64,000 nucleotides of DNA, from NCBI GenBank assembly GCA_945868435.1, contig CAMBLG010000010.1:1-64000 (forward strand), written 5' to 3'. Positions within the stretch are counted from its first letter, which is position 1. Each line of letters opens with the position of its first letter. A model generated the notes under the pieces. It ran no database searches and was not told where the DNA came from. It worked only from the letters and a program-made list of their open reading frames with translations. Position numbers and translations under genes: made by a program. Positions 40,132 to 49,384 of this stretch are shown one piece after another. The stretch comes from an uncultured Lachnospiraceae bacterium (lineage in GTDB: Bacteria; Bacillota; Clostridia; Lachnospirales; Lachnospiraceae).

Positions 40132-41523
40132 TTACAATATGTTTAACCCAACTGATTTCAACAGCAGTACGAACAGCATCACCGGCGCAATGTATTTGAT
40201 CATCACGATAAACAGAGTCCTGCGCCCGAATTTCTCCCCGTTCTTTTCCGCTTCCTCAATGACAGTCTTCGGCTTGATGATCCATCCCACCAATATGCAG
40301 GTAGCAATGGCAACAATCGGCATCAGCAGGTTGTTGCTGATATAATCCATAATATCGAGGATCTGTGCCGTGGCGCCATTGGGCAGCTTGAACTCGAAGT
40401 AAAGCTGATTGTAACCAAGACAGACAAACACACCTGCCACAAGGGCAATGATCCCTTCGATGATGGTCGCCTTTGTCCTGCTCACATGAAATTGATCCAT
40501 AATGCTGGATACCACCGCTTCCATGATCGATACGCCGCTGGTCAGAGCGGCGAACAATACCATGGCAAAAAATAAAACTCCCACCAGATTTCCGATTGCT
40601 CCCATGCTGGCAAATACCTTCGGCAGGGAGACGAACATAAGGCTCGGGCCGGACGCTGCCATACCCTCGGTGCCCATAAAGGTATATACCGCAGGAATGA
40701 TCATGACACCGGCCAAAAATGCAATGGCTGTATCAAAAATCTCAATCTGGTTGATGGATGTCACCAGATTTGCATCGTCACTGACGTAGGAGCCGTAGGC
40801 GATCATAATACCCATAGCCACACTCAGACTGAAAAACAACTGACCCATGGCATCTACTACCACAGATAAGAAAGAACTGAAGGTAATGCCCTCCAGGCTC
40901 GGAACCACATAAACCTTAAGTCCCTGCAGTCCGGTCCGAACGGTATCACCGTCGCTGTGCTTTAATGTCAGCGAAAATACGGATATAATTATAACCAAAA
41001 TCACCAGCGCCGGCATAATAATTTTGGACATGGACTCAATGCCTTTGTTGACACCACGATAAATGACAAAGGCACAAGCCACCAGAAAAATCACCATGAA
41101 CACGATAGGCTGTGCTTCCTGCGTAATAAATCCGGTAAAGTAGGTGTCCTCGGCCGCCGCCGTGCCCTGCCCCGTCAGGTAGACCGTCAGATACTTGAGT
41201 ACCCAACCTCCGATTGCACAGTAGTACGGCATGATGATAACCGGAACCAGACATCCAAGGATGCCTAAGAACTTCCAGCCCTTTTTCAGTTCATTGTATG
41301 CCGTCAGCGGACTCTGCTTGGTCTTTCTTCCGATGGCCACCTCAGTGGTCAGAAGCGCAAAGCCGAAGGTCAGTGCCAATATCAGGTATACCACCAGAAA
41401 CAGACCGCCGCCATCCTTCGCTGCCAGATACGGAAATCTCCATATGTTTCCAAGTCCCACCGCACTTCCTGCGGCAGCCAGCACAAATCCAAGTGATCCT
41501 TTAAACGAATTTCTTTTTTCCAT
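40132..41523 (-). CDS. Neurotransmitter:sodium symporter (NSS/SNF) family transporter
   Basis: 463 aa, about 11–12 membrane helices. The helix-1 signature AAAGSAVGLGNIWRFPYLAA, which binds Na+ and substrate, is intact near residues 15–35. Bacterial NSS proteins import amino acids or related amines with Na+. It is inserted between trmN6 and rsmI in an otherwise conserved housekeeping cluster, 23 bp after trmN6, so it is probably cotranscribed. The substrate is unknown. Na+ coupling fits the Na+-type ATP synthase. Confidence 0.92.
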   Translation of the reverse strand: MEKRNSFKGSLGFVLAAAGSAVGLGNIWRFPYLAAKDGGGLFLVVYLILALTFGFALLTTEVAIGRKTKQSPLTAYNELKKGWKFLGILGCLVPVIIMPYYCAIGGWVLKYLTVYLTGQGTAAAEDTYFTGFITQEAQPIVFMVIFLVACAFVIYRGVNKGIESMSKIIMPALVILVIIISVFSLTLKHSDGDTVRTGLQGLKVYVVPSLEGITFSSFLSVVVDAMGQLFFSLSVAMGIMIAYGSYVSDDANLVTSINQIEIFDTAIAFLAGVMIIPAVYTFMGTEGMAASGPSLMFVSLPKVFASMGAIGNLVGVLFFAMVLFAALTSGVSIMEAVVSSIMDQFHVSRTKATIIEGIIALVAGVFVCLGYNQLYFEFKLPNGATAQILDIMDYISNNLLMPIVAIATCILVGWIIKPKTVIEEAEKNGEKFGRRTLFIVMIKYIAPVMLFVLLLKSVGLNIL

Positions 41524-41546
41524 CTTTCCCCTTCACTCCATTCCGA

Positions 41547-42293
41547 CTAATATCCATATATTTCTGTGATTTCTTTGGTATATACTCCCGGCTTTTCAAA
41601 TACGATCAGCGGTTTCTCTACTGTCAGCCTGGACTTTCCGTCCCGAAGCCCTTCGATCAGCACCATATTTGGCTCTTTATCCACAAACGGGTAAACCATC
41701 TGCATCCGCTTTGGCTCAATGCGATAGGCCACCATCTTGCTGAAAATCTCTGCCAGCCGGAAGGGTCTGTGCACCATGTAGAAACGCCCTCCGGGCGGAA
41801 GGATTCGCGCACTCTCCCGCAGAATATCGTCCAGATCACAGAGGATCTCGTGGCGGGCAATTGCCTTGGCGTCCCCTTCATTCACGAGACCGTGCTGCCC
41901 GATCATGTACGGCGGATTCGTTGTGACTACATCAAAGGAGGAGGCACCAAATATCTGAGATGCCTCCTTAATATCTCCGGTTACAATATCCACCTTTTCT
42001 TCCAGGTGGTTGTAGGCAACGCTTCGGGCCGCCATGTCCGCACTCTCCGGCTGAATCTCCAGACCGGTAAAATGCTCCCCCTTCGTCTTCGCCTCCAGAA
42101 GGATCGGAATGATTCCTGTCCCGGTGCCGAGATCAAGTGCCTTTTCCCCGGGCTTTACTCTGGCAAACCCGGAGAGCAGAACTGCGTCCATGCCGAAGCA
42201 GAACCGCCCCGGGTCCTGGATAATGTAATATCCGTTCCTGTGAAGCTCATCCAGCCGTTCATGACTGTGAATCGTTACTTCCTCTCTGCTCAC
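41547..42293 (-). CDS. trmN6: tRNA1(Val) adenine37-N6-methyltransferase-like (TrmN6)
   Basis: 248 aa from a GTG at 42293 with GGGGAG upstream; the frame upstream of it is only the shadow of the ricT tail. AdoMet motif LDLGTGTGIIPILLEAK and catalytic TTNPPYMIGQ indicate an N6-adenine methyltransferase of the YfiC/YabB class. It overlaps the ricT end by 35 bp. In Bacillus the equivalent yabB lies at the same place. The exact tRNA target is inferred from the family. Confidence 0.88.
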   Translation of the reverse strand: MSREEVTIHSHERLDELHRNGYYIIQDPGRFCFGMDAVLLSGFARVKPGEKALDLGTGTGIIPILLEAKTKGEHFTGLEIQPESADMAARSVAYNHLEEKVDIVTGDIKEASQIFGASSFDVVTTNPPYMIGQHGLVNEGDAKAIARHEILCDLDDILRESARILPPGGRFYMVHRPFRLAEIFSKMVAYRIEPKRMQMVYPFVDKEPNMVLIEGLRDGKSRLTVEKPLIVFEKPGVYTKEITEIYGY

Positions 42294-43377
42294 TGTGATT
42301 CTCCCCGGCCTCGTTGTTCTTCCTGTTTTCGTTGTTCCGCCGTCCTCTGCCTCTGTCTCTCTGGTAATTCTCCCGGCCTTCGCTGCGATTGTCCTCGCCG
42401 GCATTGTCGCGGTCTCCGTTGTTCCGGCGGTTTCCACGTCCTCTGTTGCCGCCGCGGTTCTCACGGTTCTGATGCTCCGGCTTCTCCTCCGTCACCTCTC
42501 CGTTGTCCTCCAGACCTTCCAGTTCCTTGAGTTCCTCCTCGGTGAGTTTCACGTCCTTGCGTCGTCTCGGCGTAAAGCGCAGATCATCCACACGATGCTC
42601 CTGCAGTTCCTTTTCCTCTCCGTTGTCCACGACCACCTTCACCAGCTGACGCAGTACATTCACGGCGGACACTTCTCCGCGCATTCCGCTTGGCGTCGTG
42701 ACGGTATCTCCCACAGGCGGAAGGCGGCTGTTCAGGTATTCATACGTATCCTGCTCATTTTTCAGACAGCACATCAATCTTCCGCACACACCGGATATCT
42801 TCGTCGGATTCAAAGACAAGTTCTGCTCCTTCGCCATCTTGATGGACACCGGTATAAAATCCGACAGATAAGATTTACAGCAGAGCTCACGCCCGCAGAT
42901 TCCGATACCGCCGAGAATCTTGGTCTCGTCCCGGACTCCGATCTGGCGCAGCTCGATTCTTGTGCGGAACACAGAAGCCAGATCCTTTACCAACTCACGG
43001 AAGTCAATGCGTCCATCCGCCGTAAAATAAAACAGAAGCTTATTATTGTCAAAGGTGTACTCCGCATTGACCAGCTTCATTTCCAGTCCATGCTTTGCGA
43101 TTTTTTCCTTGCAGATGGCAAAGGCCTCCTTTTCCTTTTCCCGGTTGCGCTCGATGACCTTCTCATCTTCCTCCGTCGCGATGCGGATAACCGGTTTCAA
43201 AGGCTGGATCACTTTATCGTCCTCCACCTCCTTCGGCGGAATGAGAACCGTTCCCATCTCCACGCCGCGGGCGGTTTCCACGATGACGTGCATCGGCACC
43301 TCCAGCTCATAATCCAGCGGATCAAAATAGTAGATCTTGCCCGCTCTTTGGAATCGAATTCCTACAACTTTTATCAT
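42259..43377 (-). CDS. ricT: RicT/YaaT PSP1-domain protein with an Arg/Asn/Gly-rich tail
   Basis: 372 aa. PSP1 domain (about 1–270) with the conserved cysteine sets GICGRELCCKSYL and GVCGRLMCCLKNE, which in Bacillus take part in the Fe-S-containing Y-complex that modulates RNase Y and sporulation/competence. The last ~75 residues are low-complexity, charged and rich in R, N, G, E (RGGNRGRGNRRNN, YQRDRGRGRRNNEN), far beyond the usual length of about 275. This tail looks disordered and RNA-binding, like RGG tails. It lies 2 bp after holB. Confidence 0.92.
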   Translation of the reverse strand: MIKVVGIRFQRAGKIYYFDPLDYELEVPMHVIVETARGVEMGTVLIPPKEVEDDKVIQPLKPVIRIATEEDEKVIERNREKEKEAFAICKEKIAKHGLEMKLVNAEYTFDNNKLLFYFTADGRIDFRELVKDLASVFRTRIELRQIGVRDETKILGGIGICGRELCCKSYLSDFIPVSIKMAKEQNLSLNPTKISGVCGRLMCCLKNEQDTYEYLNSRLPPVGDTVTTPSGMRGEVSAVNVLRQLVKVVVDNGEEKELQEHRVDDLRFTPRRRKDVKLTEEELKELEGLEDNGEVTEEKPEHQNRENRGGNRGRGNRRNNGDRDNAGEDNRSEGRENYQRDRGRGRRNNENRKNNEAGENHSEQRGSNDSQS

Positions 43378-43379
43378 GA

Positions 43380-44369
43380 TTAGTTCTCCTTAATGGTCAG
43401 CAACAGTAACTCCAGTGTCAGGTCAAAGTTCACGTTGGCATTCAGCCGCAGCTTTGCGGTGTCTAATGCCTTTAAGATTATCTCAATTCCCTGATAGGAT
43501 CTTTTTGCTGCCTGTCTTTTTATGTCATAAACCTCATCCTTGAAGATCAGGCCGTTTACATCGTTGGTTGCCTTCATGTACAGCACATCACGAAACCATA
43601 TGGTGATCAGATCAAAGTAGTCGTTAATCTGAAGCTTATACTCTCCAATCTGTTTGATGGCTCCGCCGAATTCGTACAGATCAATGTCGTCCAAGCGTTT
43701 TACCAGCTGGAGTACCGAAGCCTTCAGCTCCCCGAAATCCTCGGAGGAAGCAAGCTGAACGGCCTTGCCCACATTTCCCTGGGAAAATGCGGCACACACG
43801 TCCGCCTGATAATCCGGTATCTGGTAATGCTTCATGAGGTAGTCACGTATGACATCCTCCTTCACCGCTTTCAGGTTCAGTGTAATGCATCGGGACAAAA
43901 TAGTCTGCAGAAAGCTGTCCGCATTGGTGGTCAAAAGCAGGATTACCGCGTAGGCCGGCGGCTCCTCGATGGTTTTGAGCAATGCATTCTGCGCCTGCTG
44001 GTTCATCTTCTCCGCCTCGTCCACAATGTAGACCTTGTAGCGGCTGCTGTATGGTTTGATCACAATGTCATTATTAATCTGTGTGCGGATGTCATCCACG
44101 CCGATGGTATTTGGCTTCTCGTGGGAGACATAGATAATGTCCGGCTGGTTGTGGTCTGTGGCCTGTCGGCAGGACCTGCACTCCAGGCACGGCCGTTCCC
44201 CCTCACCCTCGCACTGCAATGCCATGGCAAAGGCTTCCGCCAGCATCATCTTGCCGGAGTACTCCGGCCCGTTCAGAATATACGCGTGGGATACCATGTC
44301 GAGAGCAATTGCGCTGCGTAAATGTGTGATGATCTGTTCATGTCCGATAATATCGCCAAATCCTGCCAT
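43380..44369 (-). CDS. holB: DNA polymerase III delta' subunit
   Basis: 329 aa clamp-loader subunit. AAA+ N-terminal domain with MAGFGDIIGHEQIITHLRSA, zinc-type Cys cluster (CEGEGERPCLECRSC) and EKMNQQAQNALLKTIEEPP. The P-loop reads GPEYSGKMM, without the usual Thr/Ser after GK, consistent with delta' not needing ATP hydrolysis. Between yaaR and ricT as in Bacillus. Confidence 0.92.
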   Translation of the reverse strand: MAGFGDIIGHEQIITHLRSAIALDMVSHAYILNGPEYSGKMMLAEAFAMALQCEGEGERPCLECRSCRQATDHNQPDIIYVSHEKPNTIGVDDIRTQINNDIVIKPYSSRYKVYIVDEAEKMNQQAQNALLKTIEEPPAYAVILLLTTNADSFLQTILSRCITLNLKAVKEDVIRDYLMKHYQIPDYQADVCAAFSQGNVGKAVQLASSEDFGELKASVLQLVKRLDDIDLYEFGGAIKQIGEYKLQINDYFDLITIWFRDVLYMKATNDVNGLIFKDEVYDIKRQAAKRSYQGIEIILKALDTAKLRLNANVNFDLTLELLLLTIKEN

Positions 44370-44431
44370 ATGCTCTCCTCCTCTTCTTTCATTAAATAAA
44401 ACGGTCCCAGCAATTCAATTTCCAGATGCTT

Positions 44432-44872
44432 CTATGTCAGAATATCCAACAACAAACCCTTGATCTCCCCTATCTTCTCCAGAATCGCAAGGTGATCCTT
44501 CTCATCCGCCACCAGCTCGCTGGCCAGCTCATCCAGATTCTTATCAATGAGCCGCACAATTCCGTACACTCTGTGACGCCCCCTGCGGTCCAGAAAATTC
44601 TCGCGGGAAAACTTGTGGGAGCGGTATACCACTTCATTCAGGAAATCCTTCACAAGTCCTCTGTACTTTTTCATATCCCGGATGTCCATATGCTGGGCAA
44701 TCCGGTTGCCCTGGGCGGTGATGTCGTTTAGGAGCGCGTCCACTCTGGCCTGCAGCTCCGCATCCGTAATGGCACTGGCCAATGTGAATTTGAAGGAGCC
44801 GTCTGCCTCCACCGTCTTACTGGTTTCCGGAATCTGGTTGACCTGATTGATATCATGGACTTTCATATCCAT
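44432..44872 (-). CDS. yaaR: YaaR (DUF327) family protein
   Basis: 146 aa helical protein. [20 protein letters not shown] and [18 protein letters not shown] are typical of DUF327. Function unknown; the gene is a fixed member of the tmk/yaaQ–yaaR–holB group. It overlaps the upstream kinase gene by 20 bp and has its own AGGAGGAAG site. Confidence 0.88.
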   Translation of the reverse strand: MDMKVHDINQVNQIPETSKTVEADGSFKFTLASAITDAELQARVDALLNDITAQGNRIAQHMDIRDMKKYRGLVKDFLNEVVYRSHKFSRENFLDRRGRHRVYGIVRLIDKNLDELASELVADEKDHLAILEKIGEIKGLLLDILT

Positions 44873-45458
44873 TGAGACTTCCTCCTATGTACTCCGTCAC
44901 CTCGCGGATGGTCTGCTCCAATTCCCGGTTCTCAAACACCCGGTCAACCCCCGCTTCCTCTAGCTTCTCCCTGGAAAAATCGGCAGCGTCCGCCAAAAAC
45001 CTGCGGCACATCTCCTCGTACTGCGGAGTCTTCTGCTGGCGCTCTCTGGCAATGGCCCGCAAAAGGCGCTCGCCATCCTCCACCTCAATATAAATCGGCA
45101 CAACCCGCTCATTTCCGAAGTACGCACGAATTTTCCGATAGCCCTCCAGCGTTACAATATACAGATAACTGTGGGCATCCAAATCGATCTGTCCATCGTC
45201 CACCGTGAAATATTTCCAGGGACCGTACACCGTCTGATAGGTGCGGAGCTCCACAACACGGTCCTCTGCCAGAAGCGTTTGTACCTGCGCTTCATCGCAG
45301 AAAATATACTCCTTCCCCGGCGTCTCTCCCTCCCGGATCGGCCGGGTCGTATAGGGAACGATGCGCTCCAGCGGAAGCTCCCCTCTCGCCATGATCTCAC
45401 GGTATATGGTGTCCTTGCCGGAAGAGCTCTTGCCCATCACACAATAAATCTTTCCCAT
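44853..45458 (-). CDS. Guanylate kinase-like P-loop protein
   Basis: 201 aa. P-loop [10 protein letters not shown] at the N-terminus, then [20 protein letters not shown], the GMP-binding signature of guanylate kinase (normally SHTTRxPRxGE). It sits where Bacillus has tmk. The C-terminal third (helical, [19 protein letters not shown]) is less typical, and Asp replaces the last P-loop Gly (GKD), so a nucleotide kinase other than a housekeeping Gmk is possible. Confidence 0.8.
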   Translation of the reverse strand: MGKIYCVMGKSSSGKDTIYREIMARGELPLERIVPYTTRPIREGETPGKEYIFCDEAQVQTLLAEDRVVELRTYQTVYGPWKYFTVDDGQIDLDAHSYLYIVTLEGYRKIRAYFGNERVVPIYIEVEDGERLLRAIARERQQKTPQYEEMCRRFLADAADFSREKLEEAGVDRVFENRELEQTIREVTEYIGGSLNGYESP

Positions 45459-45491
45459 ATAACATCCTCAACTAGTCTCATTATAATATAT

Positions 45492-46907
45492 CTATTCCAT
45501 TTTCACAACTTCTATACAACCGGATTCGGACAATCCCTCCACCTGAAGCCCCATCTCCATACAGGCACAGATGGTGTCTCTCGTCGGTTCCGTGACCCTC
45601 TCTCCCGGCACGAGGATCGGAATTCCCGGAGGATAGAGATAGACATAGCAGGCGCAGATACGCCCCGGTGCGTCCGCCAAAGCCACCGGCTCCCGCGCAC
45701 ATTCCACTGCATCCGACAGCCGCATACAACACTCCTGCTCCCGGTATATATCTCCCGGCCGAAGCACCTGCTTTGCCGTCGTTGCCCCTTCTATCTCGTC
45801 CAGCTCCTCCAGCGCCCGCAAAAGCCGCTCGAACCCGGCCATGGTATCCATAACACTTGTCATTGCAAGGACATAATTGCCGCTGGCCATCTCCATCTGC
45901 AGACTATACCGCGACAAAAGCAGTTCCTTCAGCTCCTGCCCGCTTCTGCCACTGCCTGATGCCTCGATCACGAGCTTCCCCGGATCGAAGGCGTACGCCT
46001 CTTGGGGGCTAAAGTCCTCCGCCCCTAGTACTTTCAGATGAGAAAGACCTCCCGCCTTCTGCCGGAATTCCCGCAGTATCTGGACATAGCAGTCAAACCG
46101 CTGGGCCGCTCTTTCCTCCTCCATCATTCGCATGCACCGGTCAATCCCGGCCATCAGCACATAGGATGGGGAGCTGGTCTCATAGATGCCGAGGAAACGC
46201 GCGGTCTCCTCCGCCGGAATCCGGTCACTGCACAGATGCAGAAGTGCTGTCTGTGTGAAAGCCGGAAGTGTCTTGTGCACACTCATGATCACCGCATCCG
46301 CACCGAGCATTGTAGCATTTTCCGGGAACGCGGGATGCAGGCCAAAATGCGCGCCGTGGGCCTCATCCACAATCAGCGGGATTCCATGCCTGTGAACGAC
46401 TTCCGCAATGGAAGCGACATCTGACACCACCCCATCATAGGTGGGAGAGGTGATAACTACCGCACCAATCTGGGGATGCGCCGCCAGCTGCGCCTCGATA
46501 TCCCGCACCGTAACCTGCCCCTGCAGTCCGTACTCCGTGTCCACCGGATAGACGTACACCGGAGTCAGCTGCCGGAGCTCGCAGGCGTTGTACACGGATT
46601 TATGACAGTTGCGGCCCATCAGAATAGTTCCGCCCCGCTTCACCGCCGCGCTGATTGCCGCGAGAATGCCGCAGGTACTTCCGTTTACCAGATAGAAGCT
46701 CTGTTTTGCGCCATAGATGGCCGCGGCCCGATCCTGCTCTGCCTTAAGAATTCCTTCCGAGTGATGGAGATTGTCAAAGTTCTCAATTTCTGTAATATCA
46801 ATTTGATATGGATTGGGAAAGTCCTGTGGGCCCATCCGTTTGTGCCCCGGCATATGAAACGGATAGACATCCGTCTCTGCCAACTCCCTCAGTCTGCGTT
46901 CCAGCAT
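45492..46907 (-). CDS. Orn/Lys/Arg decarboxylase-family protein (YaaO-like)
   Basis: 471 aa from the ATG at 46907 (AAAGGAAG site). PLP-dependent fold-I enzyme opening with VYPFHMPGHKRMGP; NGSTCGILAAISAAVKRG; VDEAHGAHFG with the cofactor Asp; Schiff-base Lys in MSVHKTLPAFTQTALLH. C-terminal subdomain ends YPPGIPILVPGE. It may make agmatine, cadaverine or putrescine; the exact substrate is open. First gene of the cluster leading to rsmI. Confidence 0.9.
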   Translation of the reverse strand: MLERRLRELAETDVYPFHMPGHKRMGPQDFPNPYQIDITEIENFDNLHHSEGILKAEQDRAAAIYGAKQSFYLVNGSTCGILAAISAAVKRGGTILMGRNCHKSVYNACELRQLTPVYVYPVDTEYGLQGQVTVRDIEAQLAAHPQIGAVVITSPTYDGVVSDVASIAEVVHRHGIPLIVDEAHGAHFGLHPAFPENATMLGADAVIMSVHKTLPAFTQTALLHLCSDRIPAEETARFLGIYETSSPSYVLMAGIDRCMRMMEEERAAQRFDCYVQILREFRQKAGGLSHLKVLGAEDFSPQEAYAFDPGKLVIEASGSGRSGQELKELLLSRYSLQMEMASGNYVLAMTSVMDTMAGFERLLRALEELDEIEGATTAKQVLRPGDIYREQECCMRLSDAVECAREPVALADAPGRICACYVYLYPPGIPILVPGERVTEPTRDTICACMEMGLQVEGLSESGCIEVVKME

Positions 46908-46970
46908 GGTTCTTCCTTTCCAATCTATTCGTCTGTCTTGCCGTGTCATATTCCGATAACTGCTTTCCGA

Positions 46971-47879
46971 TTACATGTATCTGCCAAGCTCCGGCATCCA
47001 GTCGTCGAAAAAAATCTCGTCACGGCACAGACAGGTCCAAAGCGGTGTGACCAGGGCAAGAATACGTTCCAACACTTTTTCCCACGAAGTAGACACTGCG
47101 CCATGCCTTTTTGCATACTGATCCCAGCGCTTTCGCATATACGCATAATCACGGTATCCCGCCACCTGCTCAAGCCTTCGCTCCTTTTTTACCTGCGGGG
47201 AGTGCTCCGCCAGCTCCGAGAGTTCCTCCAACATGCGACGTCCGCTGAGAGCCTGGGTGCAGGTCGTCTGATAGACCCGGTCGTATGCACCCATGTCGCC
47301 GATCAGCTCCAGCTTGTCCATTATCTCGAACAGATCCCTGCTCAGCCGGTCTTCCGCCGCATATTTCCAGTAGGTCAACACCCGGCCCGGGATCGCAATG
47401 GCGTCAAACGCCTTTTTCTCCGGCCGAAGTCCCTCTGACACAAGCGGGCGAAGCTTCATTGTAATCGGAACATGCATCTCGCGGTAAAAAGCGTCAAGCT
47501 TCAGCCAGACCTCGCCGGAAGATGCAGACACTTCGCTTCTCCAATGGATTCCCGCGGAATTTTCCGGCGCAAACACCTGCTGTGCAAAATGTTCCGTCAG
47601 GGGACAATTCAACTTCTGCCCTGGAACAAGTTTTCCTTCCGGAAGCGTCCTCGCACTTTCTATATAATAATAGGTACAAACGCTCTCGCCTTCTCTGCGA
47701 CAGCCTTCCTCCCCCAGCATTCCGTCATCGGTGAGCCACAGATGATCGCGGTATTCCGAATCCGAAATGCGAAGCAGCATATCTTCCAGCGCATAGCTTC
47801 TCAGCATATTGGCAAACGGGAGACTCTTTTGTTCCGCCAGTTCTTTCAGTTCCGGTGCCTGAATCGTTCCAACCCACAT
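46971..47879 (-). CDS. AbiEii-like partner protein, nucleotidyltransferase motif not recognisable
   Basis: 302 aa from the ATG at 47879, which shares one base with the AbiEi-like stop (TAATG); a GTG three codons earlier lies on the ribosome site. The opening (FANMLRSYALEDMLLRISDSEYRD) and C-terminal pattern (LSRDLFEIMDKLEL) resemble AbiEii/AbiGii toxins. In those the segment after the first helices carries GG(S/T) and DxD for nucleotidyl transfer; here it reads LWLTDDGMLGEEGCRREGE, and neither motif can be placed. It may be a dead toxin or a diverged enzyme. Assignment rests on layout and partner. Confidence 0.6.
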   Translation of the reverse strand: MWVGTIQAPELKELAEQKSLPFANMLRSYALEDMLLRISDSEYRDHLWLTDDGMLGEEGCRREGESVCTYYYIESARTLPEGKLVPGQKLNCPLTEHFAQQVFAPENSAGIHWRSEVSASSGEVWLKLDAFYREMHVPITMKLRPLVSEGLRPEKKAFDAIAIPGRVLTYWKYAAEDRLSRDLFEIMDKLELIGDMGAYDRVYQTTCTQALSGRRMLEELSELAEHSPQVKKERRLEQVAGYRDYAYMRKRWDQYAKRHGAVSTSWEKVLERILALVTPLWTCLCRDEIFFDDWMPELGRYM

Positions 47880-48505
47880 TACAGCCACACTCCAATCAGA
47901 CTCTGAACCTTCTTTACCACTTTGCGGGCCCTGGCATATTCCATCAGCGCGGAAATGTCCTTGGACTCGTCCCGGATGTAGGACTGGATCGCCTCTTTAA
48001 AGACCTCGCGATCCAACTTACTCTCATATTTCAGGCAATCACAGATCACGCGCTCTTTCTCATAAATCCGATAGGTGTTCCCCCACAGGCTGCACTGAGT
48101 GGTTCCCAGCTCCAGCGCCTCCGGCTCCGTATAGTACGGGATTACCTTCGGGTAGTCCATCTTGAATCTGGACTTGGAGGTGTTCTTGTCCACTGCAAGA
48201 TGCCATCCGAAGGGTTTGCTCTTAATGTAGCCATACGCGTAAAGCGCGCTCTCCATGCACAGGCTTGCGTCCGGAAACAGCCGCGCAATCAGCTCCTCCT
48301 CCGTGAATCGGTCCATCCGGTCTGTATAGTAGCCGTTCTTAATCCTTACCAGCTTTCCCTCCTCCACAAATTCAAGAATGCGCCGATAGTCGATTTCCAG
48401 CTCTCCAAGCTGCTCCTTTTTCACAATTCCCCCGTTGGCTTCAATAAATTCCTGTACCTCACGCAGCGCTTCCTCTGCAGATTTGTTTCTTCTGTGATTC
48501 GCCAT
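47879..48505 (-). CDS. AbiEi-like antitoxin/transcriptional regulator
   Basis: 208 aa from the ATG at 48505 (GGAGCGG site; earlier ATGs have none). An N-terminal winged helix (about 10–60: ANGGIVKKEQLGELEIDYRR) with the LVRIKNGYYT strand is typical of AbiEi antitoxins, followed by the C-terminal domain with CMESALYAYGYI and KERVICDCLKY. AbiEi usually represses its own operon and neutralises AbiEii. It is coupled to the following gene. Confidence 0.75.
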   Translation of the reverse strand: MANHRRNKSAEEALREVQEFIEANGGIVKKEQLGELEIDYRRILEFVEEGKLVRIKNGYYTDRMDRFTEEELIARLFPDASLCMESALYAYGYIKSKPFGWHLAVDKNTSKSRFKMDYPKVIPYYTEPEALELGTTQCSLWGNTYRIYEKERVICDCLKYESKLDREVFKEAIQSYIRDESKDISALMEYARARKVVKKVQSLIGVWL

Positions 48506-48700
48506 GATTTTCCGCTCCATCATAATCTTAGTGGTATTTTTCTCCTATTTTACGCCTTTTTTCCTTTGCCGTCAATGAGAAAACCACATCTGTGGACCGA
48601 AATAATTTGTCGTTTTTTCGTTGATTTTCTCTCAATATTGTCTTATACTTAACTTCGAACACAAATTATTGTCGCATATGTCTTTTAAGGAGAAATGCCC

Positions 48701-49192
48701 ATGAATCACAAAAACCCATCCCGCGAAACCTGCGAGGGAATCATCAAACGAATCCTCATGACGGAGGTTCTTCAGGAAGGCTCCAACCGGCACTTTCGAA
48801 CTGCTGCTGACTTTCTCAACTATTTTGAGTCTCTCTACCCGGCTTCGGATGCATTAACCAAACAAGTGCAGCGTGCCGTGAAGGCATTGGATATGCCCAA
48901 GGACGAGCAGGGATATTTTATTGTCAATAAAACCGTGGATCAGTTCGAACAGGAAAAGGAAATTTCACAGCTCTTTTCTCAGGCACATGTGCAGGTAAAT
49001 CCTATGGAGAACATTGAGACCATCTTCCTGAAATCCGATGTCCATATGCGCTCCTACCTGATTCACACGCTGGAGACATCCCTCACCTTTCAGGGCAAAT
49101 TTGTCACTCTGGTAGAGACTGCAAACGGTGTTCTGATCTATACCGAGAACAAGAACCAGCTCCTGATTCTTCTGGAGAGCCTGCTTCCATAA
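48701..49192 (+). CDS. Possible diverged ArgR-type regulator
   Basis: 163 aa from the second of two close ATGs (48701), which has AAGGAGA at proper spacing. I do not recognise it firmly. The order fits ArgR: an N-terminal helical part ending in SDALTKQVQRAVKALDMPKD, reminiscent of the ArgR recognition region VSRDIKEL, a strand GYFIVNK, and a C-terminal alpha/beta part (MENIETIFLKSDVHMRSYL, then GKFVTLVETANGVLIYTE) like the ArgR oligomerisation domain. Identity is low. Flanking non-coding DNA is rich in TTGTC(G/T). Confidence 0.5.
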   Translation: MNHKNPSRETCEGIIKRILMTEVLQEGSNRHFRTAADFLNYFESLYPASDALTKQVQRAVKALDMPKDEQGYFIVNKTVDQFEQEKEISQLFSQAHVQVNPMENIETIFLKSDVHMRSYLIHTLETSLTFQGKFVTLVETANGVLIYTENKNQLLILLESLLP

Positions 49193-49280
49193 TCACTGTA
49201 TTTTTGCCAAAATAGTCCGATATATTGCCCGCTTTCGAAATTGTCAGATAATTTCGCTTGTAATATTCTATGTCGAATTT

Positions 49281-49325
49281 AAAAATGACGACCGCACATT
49301 TTCTGAACATGCCGTCGTCATTTTT
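49281..49325. terminator. Bidirectional terminator between the ArgR-like gene and dacA
   Basis: AAAAATGACGAC and GTCGTCATTTTT pair exactly over 12 bp between convergent genes. Confidence 0.88.
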
Positions 49326-49384
49326 CTTTTTGTCGTTTAATATTGTCGTTCTTGTCTTTTTTAAGCACCTTTTGTCGATGTTTG

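Noticed and set aside
42295-43383. 362-codon open frame antisense to ricT
   Set aside because: Shadow of the ricT frame; no start signals and no recognisable domain.
43380-44369. Degenerate P-loop of HolB as a sign of a broken gene
   Set aside because: The delta' subunit does not need to hydrolyse ATP, so a relaxed P-loop is within the family's range; the rest is intact.
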